Assembly (NCBI GenBank): GCA_045532175.1 | Contig: JAZSFK010000034.1 | Location: 1 to 16,656 of the forward strand | Direction of reading: 5' to 3' | Length of the DNA stretch: 16,656 nucleotides | From: Fimenecus sp045532175 | Lineage (GTDB): Bacteria; Bacillota; Clostridia; Oscillospirales; Acutalibacteraceae | Part shown: piece by piece, positions 7,440-14,597 of the stretch | Layout of the letters: each line of letters starts with the position of its first letter | Numbering within the stretch: position 1 is the stretch's first letter | Program-made: the position numbers and the translations under genes | Notes under the pieces: generated by a model | Seen by the model: the letters and a program-made list of their open reading frames with translations, nothing else | Told to the model about the DNA's origin: nothing | Databases searched by the model: none

Positions 7440-8357
7440 TTGCCTATTAAAATTGATGACCAATTACCTGCAAGACATAATCTTGAATTGGAGAATATTT
7501 TCGTTATGACAGAGCAAAGAGCGAATATTCAGGATATTCGTCCGCTTAAGATTATTCTTCTTAACTTGATGCCTACAAAAATCGAAACTGAAACACAGAT
7601 TTTAAGACTTTTAAGTAACTCACCTTTACAGGTTGAGATTGAGCTTTTGCAGGTGGCTTCCCACGAAAGCAAGAACACAAGCAAAGAGCATATGCTTAAG
7701 TTTTACAAGACCTTTGACGACATCAAGGACCAGAAATTTGACGGTATGATTGTCACAGGTGCTCCTGTTGAGATGTTGCCCTTTGAAGAGGTTGACTATT
7801 GGGAAGAACTTTGTAAAATTTTTGACTGGGCAAAGAGCCACGTTTATTCTTCATTCCACATTTGTTGGGGTGCACAGGCGGCACTTTATTACCACTACGG
7901 TATTCCAAAGTACAAATTGCCTGAAAAGATGTTTGGCATTTTCCCACACAAGCCACTTGATATGTATCATCCTCTTCTTCGCGGTTTTAGTGACCTTTTC
8001 TATGTGCCACATTCAAGACACACAGAGACCAAAAAAGAGGATATTGCACTTGTAAAAGACTTGCAGATTCTCTCATATTCTGAGATTTCAGGTGTTCACA
8101 TTGTAGCTGATATGGAATGCAGAAATTTCTATTGCACAGGTCACAGCGAATATGACAGCGACACATTGGCTCGTGAATATTTCAGAGATTTACATAAGGG
8201 CTTGGATATTAAAATCCCATACAACTATTTCCCAAATGATGATACACGACTTACTCCGCCACTTACTTGGCGAGGTGCAGGAAGTTTATTGTTCCAAAAT
8301 TGGCTTAACTACTTTGTGTATCAACGCACACCTTATGACGTTAATGAGATTAAATAA
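7440..8357 (+). CDS. metA: Homoserine O-acetyltransferase, MetA family
   Basis: The enzyme activates homoserine with an acyl-CoA in methionine synthesis. I chose TTG at 7440. It gives the canonical N terminus MPIKIDDQLPAR, has AGGTGG (7429-7434) 5 nt upstream, and puts the catalytic residues at their standard numbers: Cys142 in FHICWGAQ, and His235 and Glu237 in TGHSEYD. The in-frame GTG at 7431 lies within that ribosome binding site and would add three residues. Residue 111 is Glu (GAPVEMLPFEEV). In this family Glu111 goes with acetyl-CoA and Gly111 with succinyl-CoA, so acetyltransferase activity is inferred. The protein has 305 residues, typical for MetA. It is a single-gene unit with its own promoter and terminator. 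Confidence 0.95.
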   Translation: MPIKIDDQLPARHNLELENIFVMTEQRANIQDIRPLKIILLNLMPTKIETETQILRLLSNSPLQVEIELLQVASHESKNTSKEHMLKFYKTFDDIKDQKFDGMIVTGAPVEMLPFEEVDYWEELCKIFDWAKSHVYSSFHICWGAQAALYYHYGIPKYKLPEKMFGIFPHKPLDMYHPLLRGFSDLFYVPHSRHTETKKEDIALVKDLQILSYSEISGVHIVADMECRNFYCTGHSEYDSDTLAREYFRDLHKGLDIKIPYNYFPNDDTRLTPPLTWRGAGSLLFQNWLNYFVYQRTPYDVNEIK

Positions 8358-8394
8358 AAAATACCGGACAGATGATTTCTGTTCGGTATTTTTA
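8356..8394. terminator. Bidirectional intrinsic terminator between convergent genes
   Basis: The stem ATACCGGACAG (8361-8371) pairs with CTGTTCGGTAT (8379-8389) with one G-U pair and a 7-nt loop. It is followed by T5 on the plus strand and T6 on the minus strand. It sits right after the metA stop and downstream of the leftward gene ending at 8475, so it can serve both. Confidence 0.9.
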
Positions 8395-8474
8395 TTATAC
8401 TGCCGTATGTTATTTTATCTCTTGAACAAGAGAGACTTATCCGCAGAAGAGCGGTGCTTAAACTCGCAATTAAT

Positions 8475-8978
8475 TTACATTTTTATTGTCACATCTTCCT
8501 GTGCAGGAGTCACAGGAGGAGTAACAGGAGTTACAGGGTTAACAGGATTGTTATTCGGCACATAAGCGTTAGCGCGGAATTGAGGCTGTACAGGAGCATT
8601 TTGCTGGGGCTGTACAGGTGGCTGAGGCTGTACGGGCGGCTGATTGAAGCTGTTAGCATATTGTGGATTTACGGGAACATAATTTCCGCCCTGTGGGAAC
8701 GGAGGAGGCACCATTTTGCGTCTGCCCTGAGACACGAGAATGTCTGTATTGTCAATCAACTGACCGAGTCCGTAAAGTGCCAATGTACCGAGCCATGAGA
8801 ACAATGAGCCGATTGCTGCAAGAACTATACCGCCAAAGAATCCTAAAAATGCGAAATCGTCGTCCAATTCAATTATAGCGATAGCTACCGATATACCTGA
8901 CAAGCAAGAGCCGATAATACCTAACCAGCAAATAACCTTTGCCAAAGTTTTAATCTTACTTCCTATATTTTCAAACAT
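8475..8978 (-). CDS. Small membrane protein with Pro/Gln-rich tail (hypothetical)
   Basis: This 167-residue protein has no assigned function. A short amphipathic start (MFENIGSKIKTLAKV) leads into hydrophobic segments at about 13-36 and 43-75. A low-complexity cytosolic or exposed tail (about 89-160) is rich in Pro, Gln, Asn and Val, with repeats such as PPVQPQ and PVTP. I recognise the N-terminal pattern as common in hypothetical proteins of gut Clostridia, but know no function. AGGTGG lies 7 nt before the ATG. It starts 44 bp after the dnaI-like gene on the same strand, without a clear promoter between, so it may be the last gene of that operon. Confidence 0.8.
   Translation of the reverse strand: MFENIGSKIKTLAKVICWLGIIGSCLSGISVAIAIIELDDDFAFLGFFGGIVLAAIGSLFSWLGTLALYGLGQLIDNTDILVSQGRRKMVPPPFPQGGNYVPVNPQYANSFNQPPVQPQPPVQPQQNAPVQPQFRANAYVPNNNPVNPVTPVTPPVTPAQEDVTIKM
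8608..8643. repeat. 18-bp tandem repeat inside the Pro/Gln-rich coding tail
   Basis: Two adjacent 18-bp copies, GGCTGTACAGGTGGCTGA (8608-8625) and GGCTGTACGGGCGGCTGA (8626-8643), differ at two positions. On the minus strand each encodes six residues of the QPPVQP type. A partial copy (GGCTGTACAGGAG) lies at 8584-8596. A separate set of CAGGAGT-like repeats at about 8505-8545 encodes the PVTP stretch. This is in-frame coding repetition, not a mobile element. Confidence 0.8.
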
Positions 8979-9022
8979 AATTTAACCACCTTTTTTTGTT
9001 ATAAAATAATTATAATCGCAAT

Positions 9023-10036
9023 TTAGTCCTCATTTGTTATCTGTCGGATGTCTTTTCCCATAAATTCCACAAGGGTATATGAGCCTATTATTCTTGAAAC
9101 AATGCTTTCGGGATAGCGCTGTTTAAGTTCATTTATATTGAGGTTTGAACTGATTATTGTGGGTACTCCTCGGGCAATTCTGCTGTTAAGAATATTATAA
9201 ATGGCAGAAATTGTAAAGGAAGTTGAAAACTCCGCACCAAGGTCATCGATAATCAGCAAATCTGCATCTGTAAGCAGGCTTTCCGTATCCGTTTGTGCTT
9301 CGGTTTTTCCGAATTTTTCTTTTTCCATTTTGTTAATGAGTGTAATTACGGAGCCGTAAACCACATTGTAACCCTTTTTGATTGCCTCATTTGCAATTGC
9401 AAGGGAAAGATGGGTTTTTCCCAGTCCTGTTCTTCCGTAAAAGTAAAGTGATGGTGAATCAGTACTGAAATTTTCCCCATATCTTCTGCAATTATCAAGG
9501 ACAAATGTCATCTCTGTACGTGGATTTTCGCCCTTATTGTCCGTCAACGGATAATAGTCAAGACAAAAATCCTCAAAGCTTGAAAGCTCAAGAGGTGTTG
9601 AACGGTTAAGCTCCTTTGTTGCATATTGCTTCAAAATATCAAGGTAGCAGCTGCAAAATTCCGAACCGTGGGAAATATGCCTTTCTGTATCGTAATCCTC
9701 GCAGATACCTGTGTCCTCACATTTTTGGCAGGTATATTTTACATCAAGATAATCCTCGGGAAGATTCAGAGCCTTTAGGAGATTTGTTCTTTCAACCCGA
9801 AGCGTTTTATTCTTTTCACGAATTTTCGCAAGTTCCTTTTCAGCCTTTTCCTTTGGCATAGAAAATGCTTTTATTGTTTCGTAGCCTGTTTTTGCAAGCT
9901 CTGATTCAATAAACTGAAATTCGGGGTATTTGAAGGTCAGTTCATTTTTTCGTTGTGCCGCAGTATTCTCGGCATCGTTTTTTCTTCTTTTTATTTCTGC
10001 ACGTGCTTTTTCGTGCATTTCCTTTGAATAAGCCAA
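9023..10036 (-). CDS. DnaI/DnaC-like helicase loader ATPase
   Basis: This is a primosomal AAA+ ATPase that loads the replicative helicase at origins or restart sites. The 337 residues start with a charged coiled region (1-90), then a cysteine cluster, C103-x2-C106, C112 and C128-x-C130 with nearby His, like the zinc-binding DnaI N domain. The AAA+ core has Walker A GRTGLGKT (201-208), Walker B LLIIDDLG (260-267), sensor-1-like SSN (296-298) and a candidate arginine finger R315. The start used is TTG at 10036, three bases after the dnaD-like stop, with a GGGGG stretch about 8 nt upstream. An ATG at 10018 (preceded by AAAGGA) is an alternative. Confidence 0.92.
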   Translation of the reverse strand: MAYSKEMHEKARAEIKRRKNDAENTAAQRKNELTFKYPEFQFIESELAKTGYETIKAFSMPKEKAEKELAKIREKNKTLRVERTNLLKALNLPEDYLDVKYTCQKCEDTGICEDYDTERHISHGSEFCSCYLDILKQYATKELNRSTPLELSSFEDFCLDYYPLTDNKGENPRTEMTFVLDNCRRYGENFSTDSPSLYFYGRTGLGKTHLSLAIANEAIKKGYNVVYGSVITLINKMEKEKFGKTEAQTDTESLLTDADLLIIDDLGAEFSTSFTISAIYNILNSRIARGVPTIISSNLNINELKQRYPESIVSRIIGSYTLVEFMGKDIRQITNED

Positions 10037-10039
10037 CCT

Positions 10040-11047
10040 TTAAGCCCCCTTACCGTTTCTTTTTTTCTTTATTTCGCCAAAATTCTTTCGATTAAGCTTT
10101 GCTTGTCTTTCGGCTTTTTCTACATCAAAGGATGTTTCTTTTTCTTTATTTTCTTTTTGCGTTTTACTTTGGAATTTCTTTGTACCCTTTTCAATGTCCT
10201 CAAGGCTATTCATACCCTGTTTATGCCAATTTTTGATTGTACCGTTCATGTGGGATATATTGTTCCAGACAAGTCTGCCTGTCTGCTTTTCTGCTTTCAT
10301 TATATCAAAAGCTTTTTTGATTTCAGAATATCCGTAACCCCAGCGAAGCCACTGACAGAAAATCTCCAAAACTGCAAATGTAGGTGCAGAGGTGTCGTTG
10401 TTTGTCCCTTCCGCCAACTGACGGAAAAGGTTAAGTGCTTTTTCAGTTTCCTGTATGTAATCGTCGGCGGATTGCATATCGGTAACACCGTTTTCTGCCC
10501 AATATTTTGCAATTTTGAGAATATCGTTCTGACTTGTGTTGTCAATACTCCTTGCAAAGTACAAAAGGCAGTTTGCAACATCGGGAGTAATTCCGTAGCG
10601 ATTGACAACGGAATAGATTGTGCATTGCATACTGTAACCGAGTGTTCTGCCTAAAATTTCCTGTGCCTCATTGAAAAGACGCTTCATCGAGCCATTCTTT
10701 CTGAGAATTTTTTCAATTTCCTCCTGCGTGGGGTTTGTAAACTGAACCTCAGGCAGAGGTAACGGTGCTTTTTCTGTTGTTTGCAACTGTTTCTCGGTTT
10801 TTACTACTCTTTCCGATTGTGAAGCCTTTAAAATTCCATTTTCAGTCCAATATTCAACACATTCCTTAACTGTACCGAGAGAAAGATTTGTGATTTTTGT
10901 GATTTCCTCCGCTGTGATTTGCGGATTTCTGAAAATGCAGATAATAACCTTTAACTGTTCGCCACTTGCGAATTTAAGTCCCTTGTCGGCAATTTCCGTA
11001 GGCAGCGAAAACATTGACGAATAGACCTTCGGTGAAATTTCAAACAT
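10040..11047 (-). CDS. DnaD-like replication initiation/primosome protein
   Basis: This is a probable partner of the downstream loader in helicase loading, like the DnaD/DnaB proteins of Firmicutes. Of 335 residues, the N terminus (about 25-80) is a winged-helix-like region (ITAEEITKITNLSLGTVKECV). Two helical DnaD/DnaB_2-type units follow at about 110-205 and 215-285. The second ends with a YxxxIxxxW-like signature (GYSEIKKAFDI, then IKNWHKQGM). The C terminus is a highly basic Lys/Glu-rich tail (KKFQSKTQKENKEKE). The start ATG has GGAGGGG about 5 nt upstream and its own promoter at 11094-11122. It is followed directly by the loader gene. DnaD versus DnaB naming cannot be settled from sequence by eye. 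Confidence 0.88.
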   Translation of the reverse strand: MFEISPKVYSSMFSLPTEIADKGLKFASGEQLKVIICIFRNPQITAEEITKITNLSLGTVKECVEYWTENGILKASQSERVVKTEKQLQTTEKAPLPLPEVQFTNPTQEEIEKILRKNGSMKRLFNEAQEILGRTLGYSMQCTIYSVVNRYGITPDVANCLLYFARSIDNTSQNDILKIAKYWAENGVTDMQSADDYIQETEKALNLFRQLAEGTNNDTSAPTFAVLEIFCQWLRWGYGYSEIKKAFDIMKAEKQTGRLVWNNISHMNGTIKNWHKQGMNSLEDIEKGTKKFQSKTQKENKEKETSFDVEKAERQAKLNRKNFGEIKKKRNGKGA

Positions 11048-11093
11048 ATCTTCCCCTCCTTTTTACAGATTTCGTGTCATATTGTGGAGAAAT

Positions 11094-11122
11094 AGTATAA
11101 CACAGAAATTATATTTTTGCAA
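11094..11122 (-). promoter_or_regulatory. Promoter of the dnaD-like/dnaI-like operon
   Basis: On the minus strand, TTGCAA (11122-11117) is separated by 17 nt from TATACT (11099-11094). Transcription would begin about 40 nt before the dnaD-like ATG. It is the best match to a sigma-A promoter in the divergent region on this strand. Confidence 0.7.
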
Positions 11123-11201
11123 TCACAAGATATAGTGGGTATGTCACAACACACGCGGAATTGAGTTTAATAAAAGACTCTTAAAATAATAAAATATTTG
11201 T

Positions 11202-11229
11202 TTTACTTTTATTCCGTTTGTGGTATTAT
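11202..11229 (+). promoter_or_regulatory. Probable promoter of the GH38/57-like gene
   Basis: TTTACT (11202-11207), 16 nt, then TATTAT (11224-11229) resembles a sigma-A promoter on the plus strand, with a predicted start near 11236. It would give a short leader holding the inverted repeat at 11238-11254 and the ribosome binding site GGGAGG at 11255-11260. Confidence 0.55.
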
Positions 11230-11237
11230 GTTGATAG

Positions 11238-11254
11238 TGTTTAGGTTTTAAACA
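11238..11254. repeat. Inverted repeat TGTTTA-N5-TAAACA before the GH38/57-like gene
   Basis: Perfect 6-bp arms (11238-11243 and 11249-11254) flank a 5-bp centre. The repeat lies between the predicted transcription start and the Shine-Dalgarno, a usual place for an operator or small mRNA hairpin. The length is modest for AT-rich DNA, so function is unproven. Confidence 0.45.
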
Positions 11255-11268
11255 GGGAGGGGCTTACA

Positions 11269-13764
11269 ATGTTTGAAAATAAAATCCACGTTGCTTACGG
11301 TTTTCACGTCAATTGTTATCACTCTTACCGTGGAGACACCAACGATAATTTAGGTTTCGGGTCGGATATAAGAATTATAAGAAAAACCCTTGATACTCTT
11401 ACTGAATTCAATGAGCAAGGTATTCCTGTAAAGGGTACCTGGGACACAGAAAACTTTTTCTCTTTGCAGAAAATTCTGCCCGAATATGCACCTGACATCA
11501 TCGAAAAAATGAAGGAAAGAGTAGAGAAATACGGTGACGAAAACATCATAATGAGTTATAATAATGGTGCTTTGTCTGCTATGACAGAAGATGAATTCTG
11601 CGAAAGTATTAACCTTGCTATTACTAACCCTGACGGTAGCGGACTTGAAGATATTTTCGGCACTTGCGAGAAAATTGTCCGTCCGCAGGAGGTTATGTTC
11701 ACTCCGTCACAAGTTAGTTTATACAATAAACTAGGCATTAAGGCACTTTGCCTTTATTATAGTTGTGTGCCTTTTGATGCGTTCAGGACAATTATTCCAA
11801 GACTTTCCGATGAAGAAGCATTCAATCCACTCACCTACACCTATAACGGCGAAAGTATGACAATTATCCCTACATATTCAAACTCCGACGTTTGTGATGC
11901 AGGTTGTCTTCGTGCCTGGGTTAAGGATTTACGTAAAAAACAGGAAAGTGGCGAAATCAACAACGACCTTTTCTTGTTTATAAATATGGACGCTGATGCC
12001 ATATTCTGGGAAACAATTGATATGGGCAAGATGACGGGTAAAATCGCAAATACTGACGGTATTCACGGTCTTGTTTCTGAAATCGCAGATTTACCTTACA
12101 TTGTTTTTGACACACCCGGCGGATATATTAAAAATCACAAGCCTATCGGGAAAATCGAGTTTACTCACGACACCGCTGACGGTAATTTCACAGGTTATGC
12201 CTCTTGGTCAGAAAAGCCGTTTAACAGAAAAATCTGGACACGAATTGAACGAGCAAGAGCTATGTCAAAGGTTACAAGTGACCGTGATATGCTTTCTCCG
12301 TCATTCCGAAATCGTGTTTTATTACTCTCAACAACTCACTTCGGACTTGCAACTCCTGTGCTTAACATTCAAAGGGAGAAAACTGCACTCCAATTGAGTG
12401 ATGAAGTTATTACTGACGAAATTTCAGTAATGCCACAAACTAAAAAAATCACAGTTCACAATATAACAGATTCATTATTGCAATGTGTTCAAGTTGAGAT
12501 TAAGGAAAAGATTTCTGACATCTCTTGTATGACAGTCAAGGCTCGTGACCTTGAAAGTTTTGTTGCTGTGCCAACTGCTGACGATTGTTCTTCTGCATAT
12601 CTTATGTTGAAATTCAAAAAGAACAAGAAGAAATATGAACTTGAAATCAGTTTTGATGGTGAGAAGAAAAATAATACATTTAAAAATCTTCTTGAAACAC
12701 CACGTATGTCAATTATGTTCTCGCCAAATGGCAATATTGCTTTTGTACATTGTGACGGAAGAAAAATTGGTGATTATGATTTCTTGCAATCATATATTAC
12801 TTATGGCAAAAAGAAATATAATTTTGAAAATGCAGTTACAACTCCCCTTTCTGTTGCAGGTAATGGTAAGGGTGTGAGAATTCAGGGTGAAATTCACTTG
12901 CCAAAAGAGATTAAATCGGGTAGTTTCACTTTTGATTTCTTTAAAACTGATTTTTCAGATGCCATATTCGTTCGCACAACTGTTAATTACCCATACACAG
13001 CAGAAACAACATCAATTTCGACTGAAAATTCTGCTCTTGGCAGATACAGTGATATGAGTTGGAAAGAAACTGTACCATTCCAGATTACACCTACACTTAA
13101 CGGTGATATATCAGTTATTAAAAGAAACTTTATGGATGATATTTCTTCATTCAGGACACAGAGTTTCCCTGAATGTGATGAAAAGAATGAGAAAGTTGAT
13201 TCTTTTAATCATCAGTTGACAGGTGGCTTTGTTGGTCTTTATGATGAAAACGGTGGAATTGTTGTTGCCAATGCACGTCAGGTGCTTTCTTCCATGGCTC
13301 ATTGTCCTATGAGATTGGAAAAAGACAAGACTGTAAGAATGAATCCTTATGGCACATATTACGGTGAGCAAAGACATCATTTCAGCCGTGCAAATGATGA
13401 AATTCTTGACACATATAATCTTGTTGCGGCACAAGGTAAGAGTATTGCTCCATCATACAACGGAAGTTCGGAAACTGCGATTTTTGGTCTTTATCCTATG
13501 GCAAAAGACGGACTTTCCGACAATGAAAAACAAGAAATCCGTGCTTTTGCAGACGGTGGGTTGATTACAGCACCTGAAGGTGAAAGAATTGCTCCATTCA
13601 CAAACGATAACATAACACTCCGAGATGCTAATGCAGACGGAATTGATGAAAAAGACCTGAAAAACCCTGTTATGACAGGTATTACAGGTAATCTTGGAAA
13701 ATACGTAACCAAGGGTGTTAAGGCAATTGCTCATATTGTTACAACGCAGATTAAATCAAAATAA
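11269..13764 (+). CDS. Large GH38/GH57-like putative glycoside hydrolase
   Basis: This 831-residue protein lacks a signal peptide and is probably cytoplasmic. I do not recognise it firmly. It looks like a distant member of the (beta/alpha)7-barrel GH38/GH57 group. The N terminus has HVNCYHSYRGD (13-23), then VKGTWDT (54-60). RPQEVMFTPSQVSLYNKLGI (138-157) resembles the GH57 strand that normally carries a catalytic Glu. LFLFINMDADAIFWE (234-248) resembles the acid-bearing strand. FNRKIWTRIERARAMS (318-333) and LLLSTTHFGLATP (351-363) recall the GH38 middle-domain motifs. Residues from about 390 are beta-rich. ATG is preceded by GGGAGG. It is followed by a GntR regulator 65 bp on. The enzyme activity and substrate are unknown. 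Confidence 0.6.
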   Translation: MFENKIHVAYGFHVNCYHSYRGDTNDNLGFGSDIRIIRKTLDTLTEFNEQGIPVKGTWDTENFFSLQKILPEYAPDIIEKMKERVEKYGDENIIMSYNNGALSAMTEDEFCESINLAITNPDGSGLEDIFGTCEKIVRPQEVMFTPSQVSLYNKLGIKALCLYYSCVPFDAFRTIIPRLSDEEAFNPLTYTYNGESMTIIPTYSNSDVCDAGCLRAWVKDLRKKQESGEINNDLFLFINMDADAIFWETIDMGKMTGKIANTDGIHGLVSEIADLPYIVFDTPGGYIKNHKPIGKIEFTHDTADGNFTGYASWSEKPFNRKIWTRIERARAMSKVTSDRDMLSPSFRNRVLLLSTTHFGLATPVLNIQREKTALQLSDEVITDEISVMPQTKKITVHNITDSLLQCVQVEIKEKISDISCMTVKARDLESFVAVPTADDCSSAYLMLKFKKNKKKYELEISFDGEKKNNTFKNLLETPRMSIMFSPNGNIAFVHCDGRKIGDYDFLQSYITYGKKKYNFENAVTTPLSVAGNGKGVRIQGEIHLPKEIKSGSFTFDFFKTDFSDAIFVRTTVNYPYTAETTSISTENSALGRYSDMSWKETVPFQITPTLNGDISVIKRNFMDDISSFRTQSFPECDEKNEKVDSFNHQLTGGFVGLYDENGGIVVANARQVLSSMAHCPMRLEKDKTVRMNPYGTYYGEQRHHFSRANDEILDTYNLVAAQGKSIAPSYNGSSETAIFGLYPMAKDGLSDNEKQEIRAFADGGLITAPEGERIAPFTNDNITLRDANADGIDEKDLKNPVMTGITGNLGKYVTKGVKAIAHIVTTQIKSK

Positions 13765-13767
13765 TCT

Positions 13768-13796
13768 TTGCAATTTTTGAAAATATGTTGTATAGT
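13768..13796 (+). promoter_or_regulatory. Promoter of the GntR/FCD regulator gene
   Basis: TTGCAA (13768-13773), 17 nt, then TATAGT (13791-13796) makes a good sigma-A promoter just after the GH38/57-like stop. The -10 lies in AATATGTTGTAT (13782-13793), a 12-mer also found at the ilvC promoter, so the regulator may contact its own promoter. Confidence 0.65.
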
Positions 13797-13829
13797 AGAT
13801 TTTAATATTTCTTGATTGGGGAATGTTTT

Positions 13830-14516
13830 ATGGAAAATTTATCACAGAGAATTGCCGAAACACTCAAAAAAATGATTGTTGAAGAGCATAAATATAATTA
13901 CGGTGAAAAGTTGCCAAATGAAAATGAGCTTTCACAAGAATTGGGTGTCAGCCGTTCTACTCTTCGTGAAGCCATCAAGACACTTATTTCAAAGGGTGTG
14001 CTTGTTGTTAAACGTGGTAAGGGTACTTATGTATCGGAACAATTTGACCAATATGCTCACGAAATTGACGTAAACGACTTTATGAAAAAACAGATTACGT
14101 TACGTGATTTGTATGAAACACGTTTGATTATTGAGCCTGAGGCTGCGGCACTTGCTTGTAAACGTGCCACACAAGAAGAAATTGACGAGATTCTCCGTCT
14201 TGGCGAAATATGTCAACGTGAATTAAAGAATGACCCCGGTGGAGCAAAGAGAATTGACTCCGAAAGTGCTTTCCACGGTGCAATTCTAAAAGCATCACAC
14301 AACGAATTTTTAGGTCAGTTCTTACCTATTCTCACAAAGACAATTCAAAAGACTATTGAACTCAACTACAACCTTGAAACAATTGCCGAGGAAGCTTATG
14401 AAGACCACATTATGATTATGAAATTCCTTAAAAACAGGGATTCAATAGGTATGAAAAGTGCTCTTACTATTCACCTACACCACGCTGTTATCAACGAACA
14501 GATAAGTTTTGACTAA
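13830..14516 (+). CDS. GntR-family transcription regulator, FadR/FCD subfamily
   Basis: The 228 residues form an N-terminal winged helix (1-68) with the classic GEKLPNENELSQELGVSRST, LREAIKTL and GVLVVKRGKGTYV, followed by a helical FCD effector domain (about 90-218). Candidate metal ligands of that domain are D143, H149, H193 and H215. FadR-subfamily proteins bind operators of the TNGT-N3-ACNA type and respond to small carboxylic acids. I chose ATG 13830 because GGGGA lies 7 nt upstream and the product then starts MENLSQRIAETL; an in-frame TTG at 13812 lies before that site. It lies directly upstream of ilvC, whose promoter carries two matching operator-like sites, so regulation of ilvC is inferred. 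The effector is unknown. Confidence 0.93.
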   Translation: MENLSQRIAETLKKMIVEEHKYNYGEKLPNENELSQELGVSRSTLREAIKTLISKGVLVVKRGKGTYVSEQFDQYAHEIDVNDFMKKQITLRDLYETRLIIEPEAAALACKRATQEEIDEILRLGEICQRELKNDPGGAKRIDSESAFHGAILKASHNEFLGQFLPILTKTIQKTIELNYNLETIAEEAYEDHIMIMKFLKNRDSIGMKSALTIHLHHAVINEQISFD

Positions 14517-14533
14517 ATTTTTCAAAAAAGGTA

Positions 14534-14561
14534 TTGACAATTTAATTTTATCATATATAAT
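14534..14561 (+). promoter_or_regulatory. Perfect-consensus sigma-A promoter of ilvC
   Basis: TTGACA (14534-14539), 16 nt, then TATAAT (14556-14561): both hexamers match consensus exactly. The predicted start is near 14568, leaving a leader of about 57 nt, too short for a T-box. Such a strong promoter usually needs repression, and the operator-like sites just downstream fit that. Confidence 0.88.
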
Positions 14562-14563
14562 AT

Positions 14564-14576
14564 GTTGTATGACAAC
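14564..14576. promoter_or_regulatory. Operator-like site 1 at ilvC (GTTGT-ATG-ACAAC)
   Basis: A perfect inverted repeat, GTTGT-N3-ACAAC, matches the FadR-subfamily pattern TNGT-N3-ACNA. It starts three bases after the -10 and covers the predicted transcription start, where a bound repressor would block RNA polymerase. The adjacent regulator at 13830-14516 is the natural candidate, by inference. Confidence 0.65.
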
Positions 14577-14584
14577 GCAAACAA

Positions 14585-14597
14585 GATGTCAAACAAC
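14585..14597. promoter_or_regulatory. Operator-like site 2 at ilvC (GATGT-CAA-ACAAC)
   Basis: This second copy shares eight of the ten arm positions needed for symmetry and nine of ten with site 1 (only the second base differs). Its centre, 14591, is exactly 21 bp from the centre of site 1 (14570), two helical turns, so both would lie on the same DNA face. It sits inside the ilvC leader before the AGGAG at 14611-14615. Confidence 0.5.

Noticed and set aside
8418..8454. Small hairpins TCTCTTG-AA-CAAGAGA and CCGC-N6-GCGG as a separate terminator
   Set aside because: Neither is followed by a T tract on either strand; the stronger bidirectional terminator at 8356-8394 is sufficient.
8152..8798. 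Two plus-strand open frames after metA (8152-8565 and 8454-8798)
   Set aside because: The first begins inside metA in another frame and passes through the terminator; the second is antisense to the small membrane protein and reads its repeats backward.
10103..10654. 183-residue open frame on the plus strand
   Set aside because: It is antisense to the dnaD-like gene; its Phe-rich start is the reverse of the Lys-rich tail.
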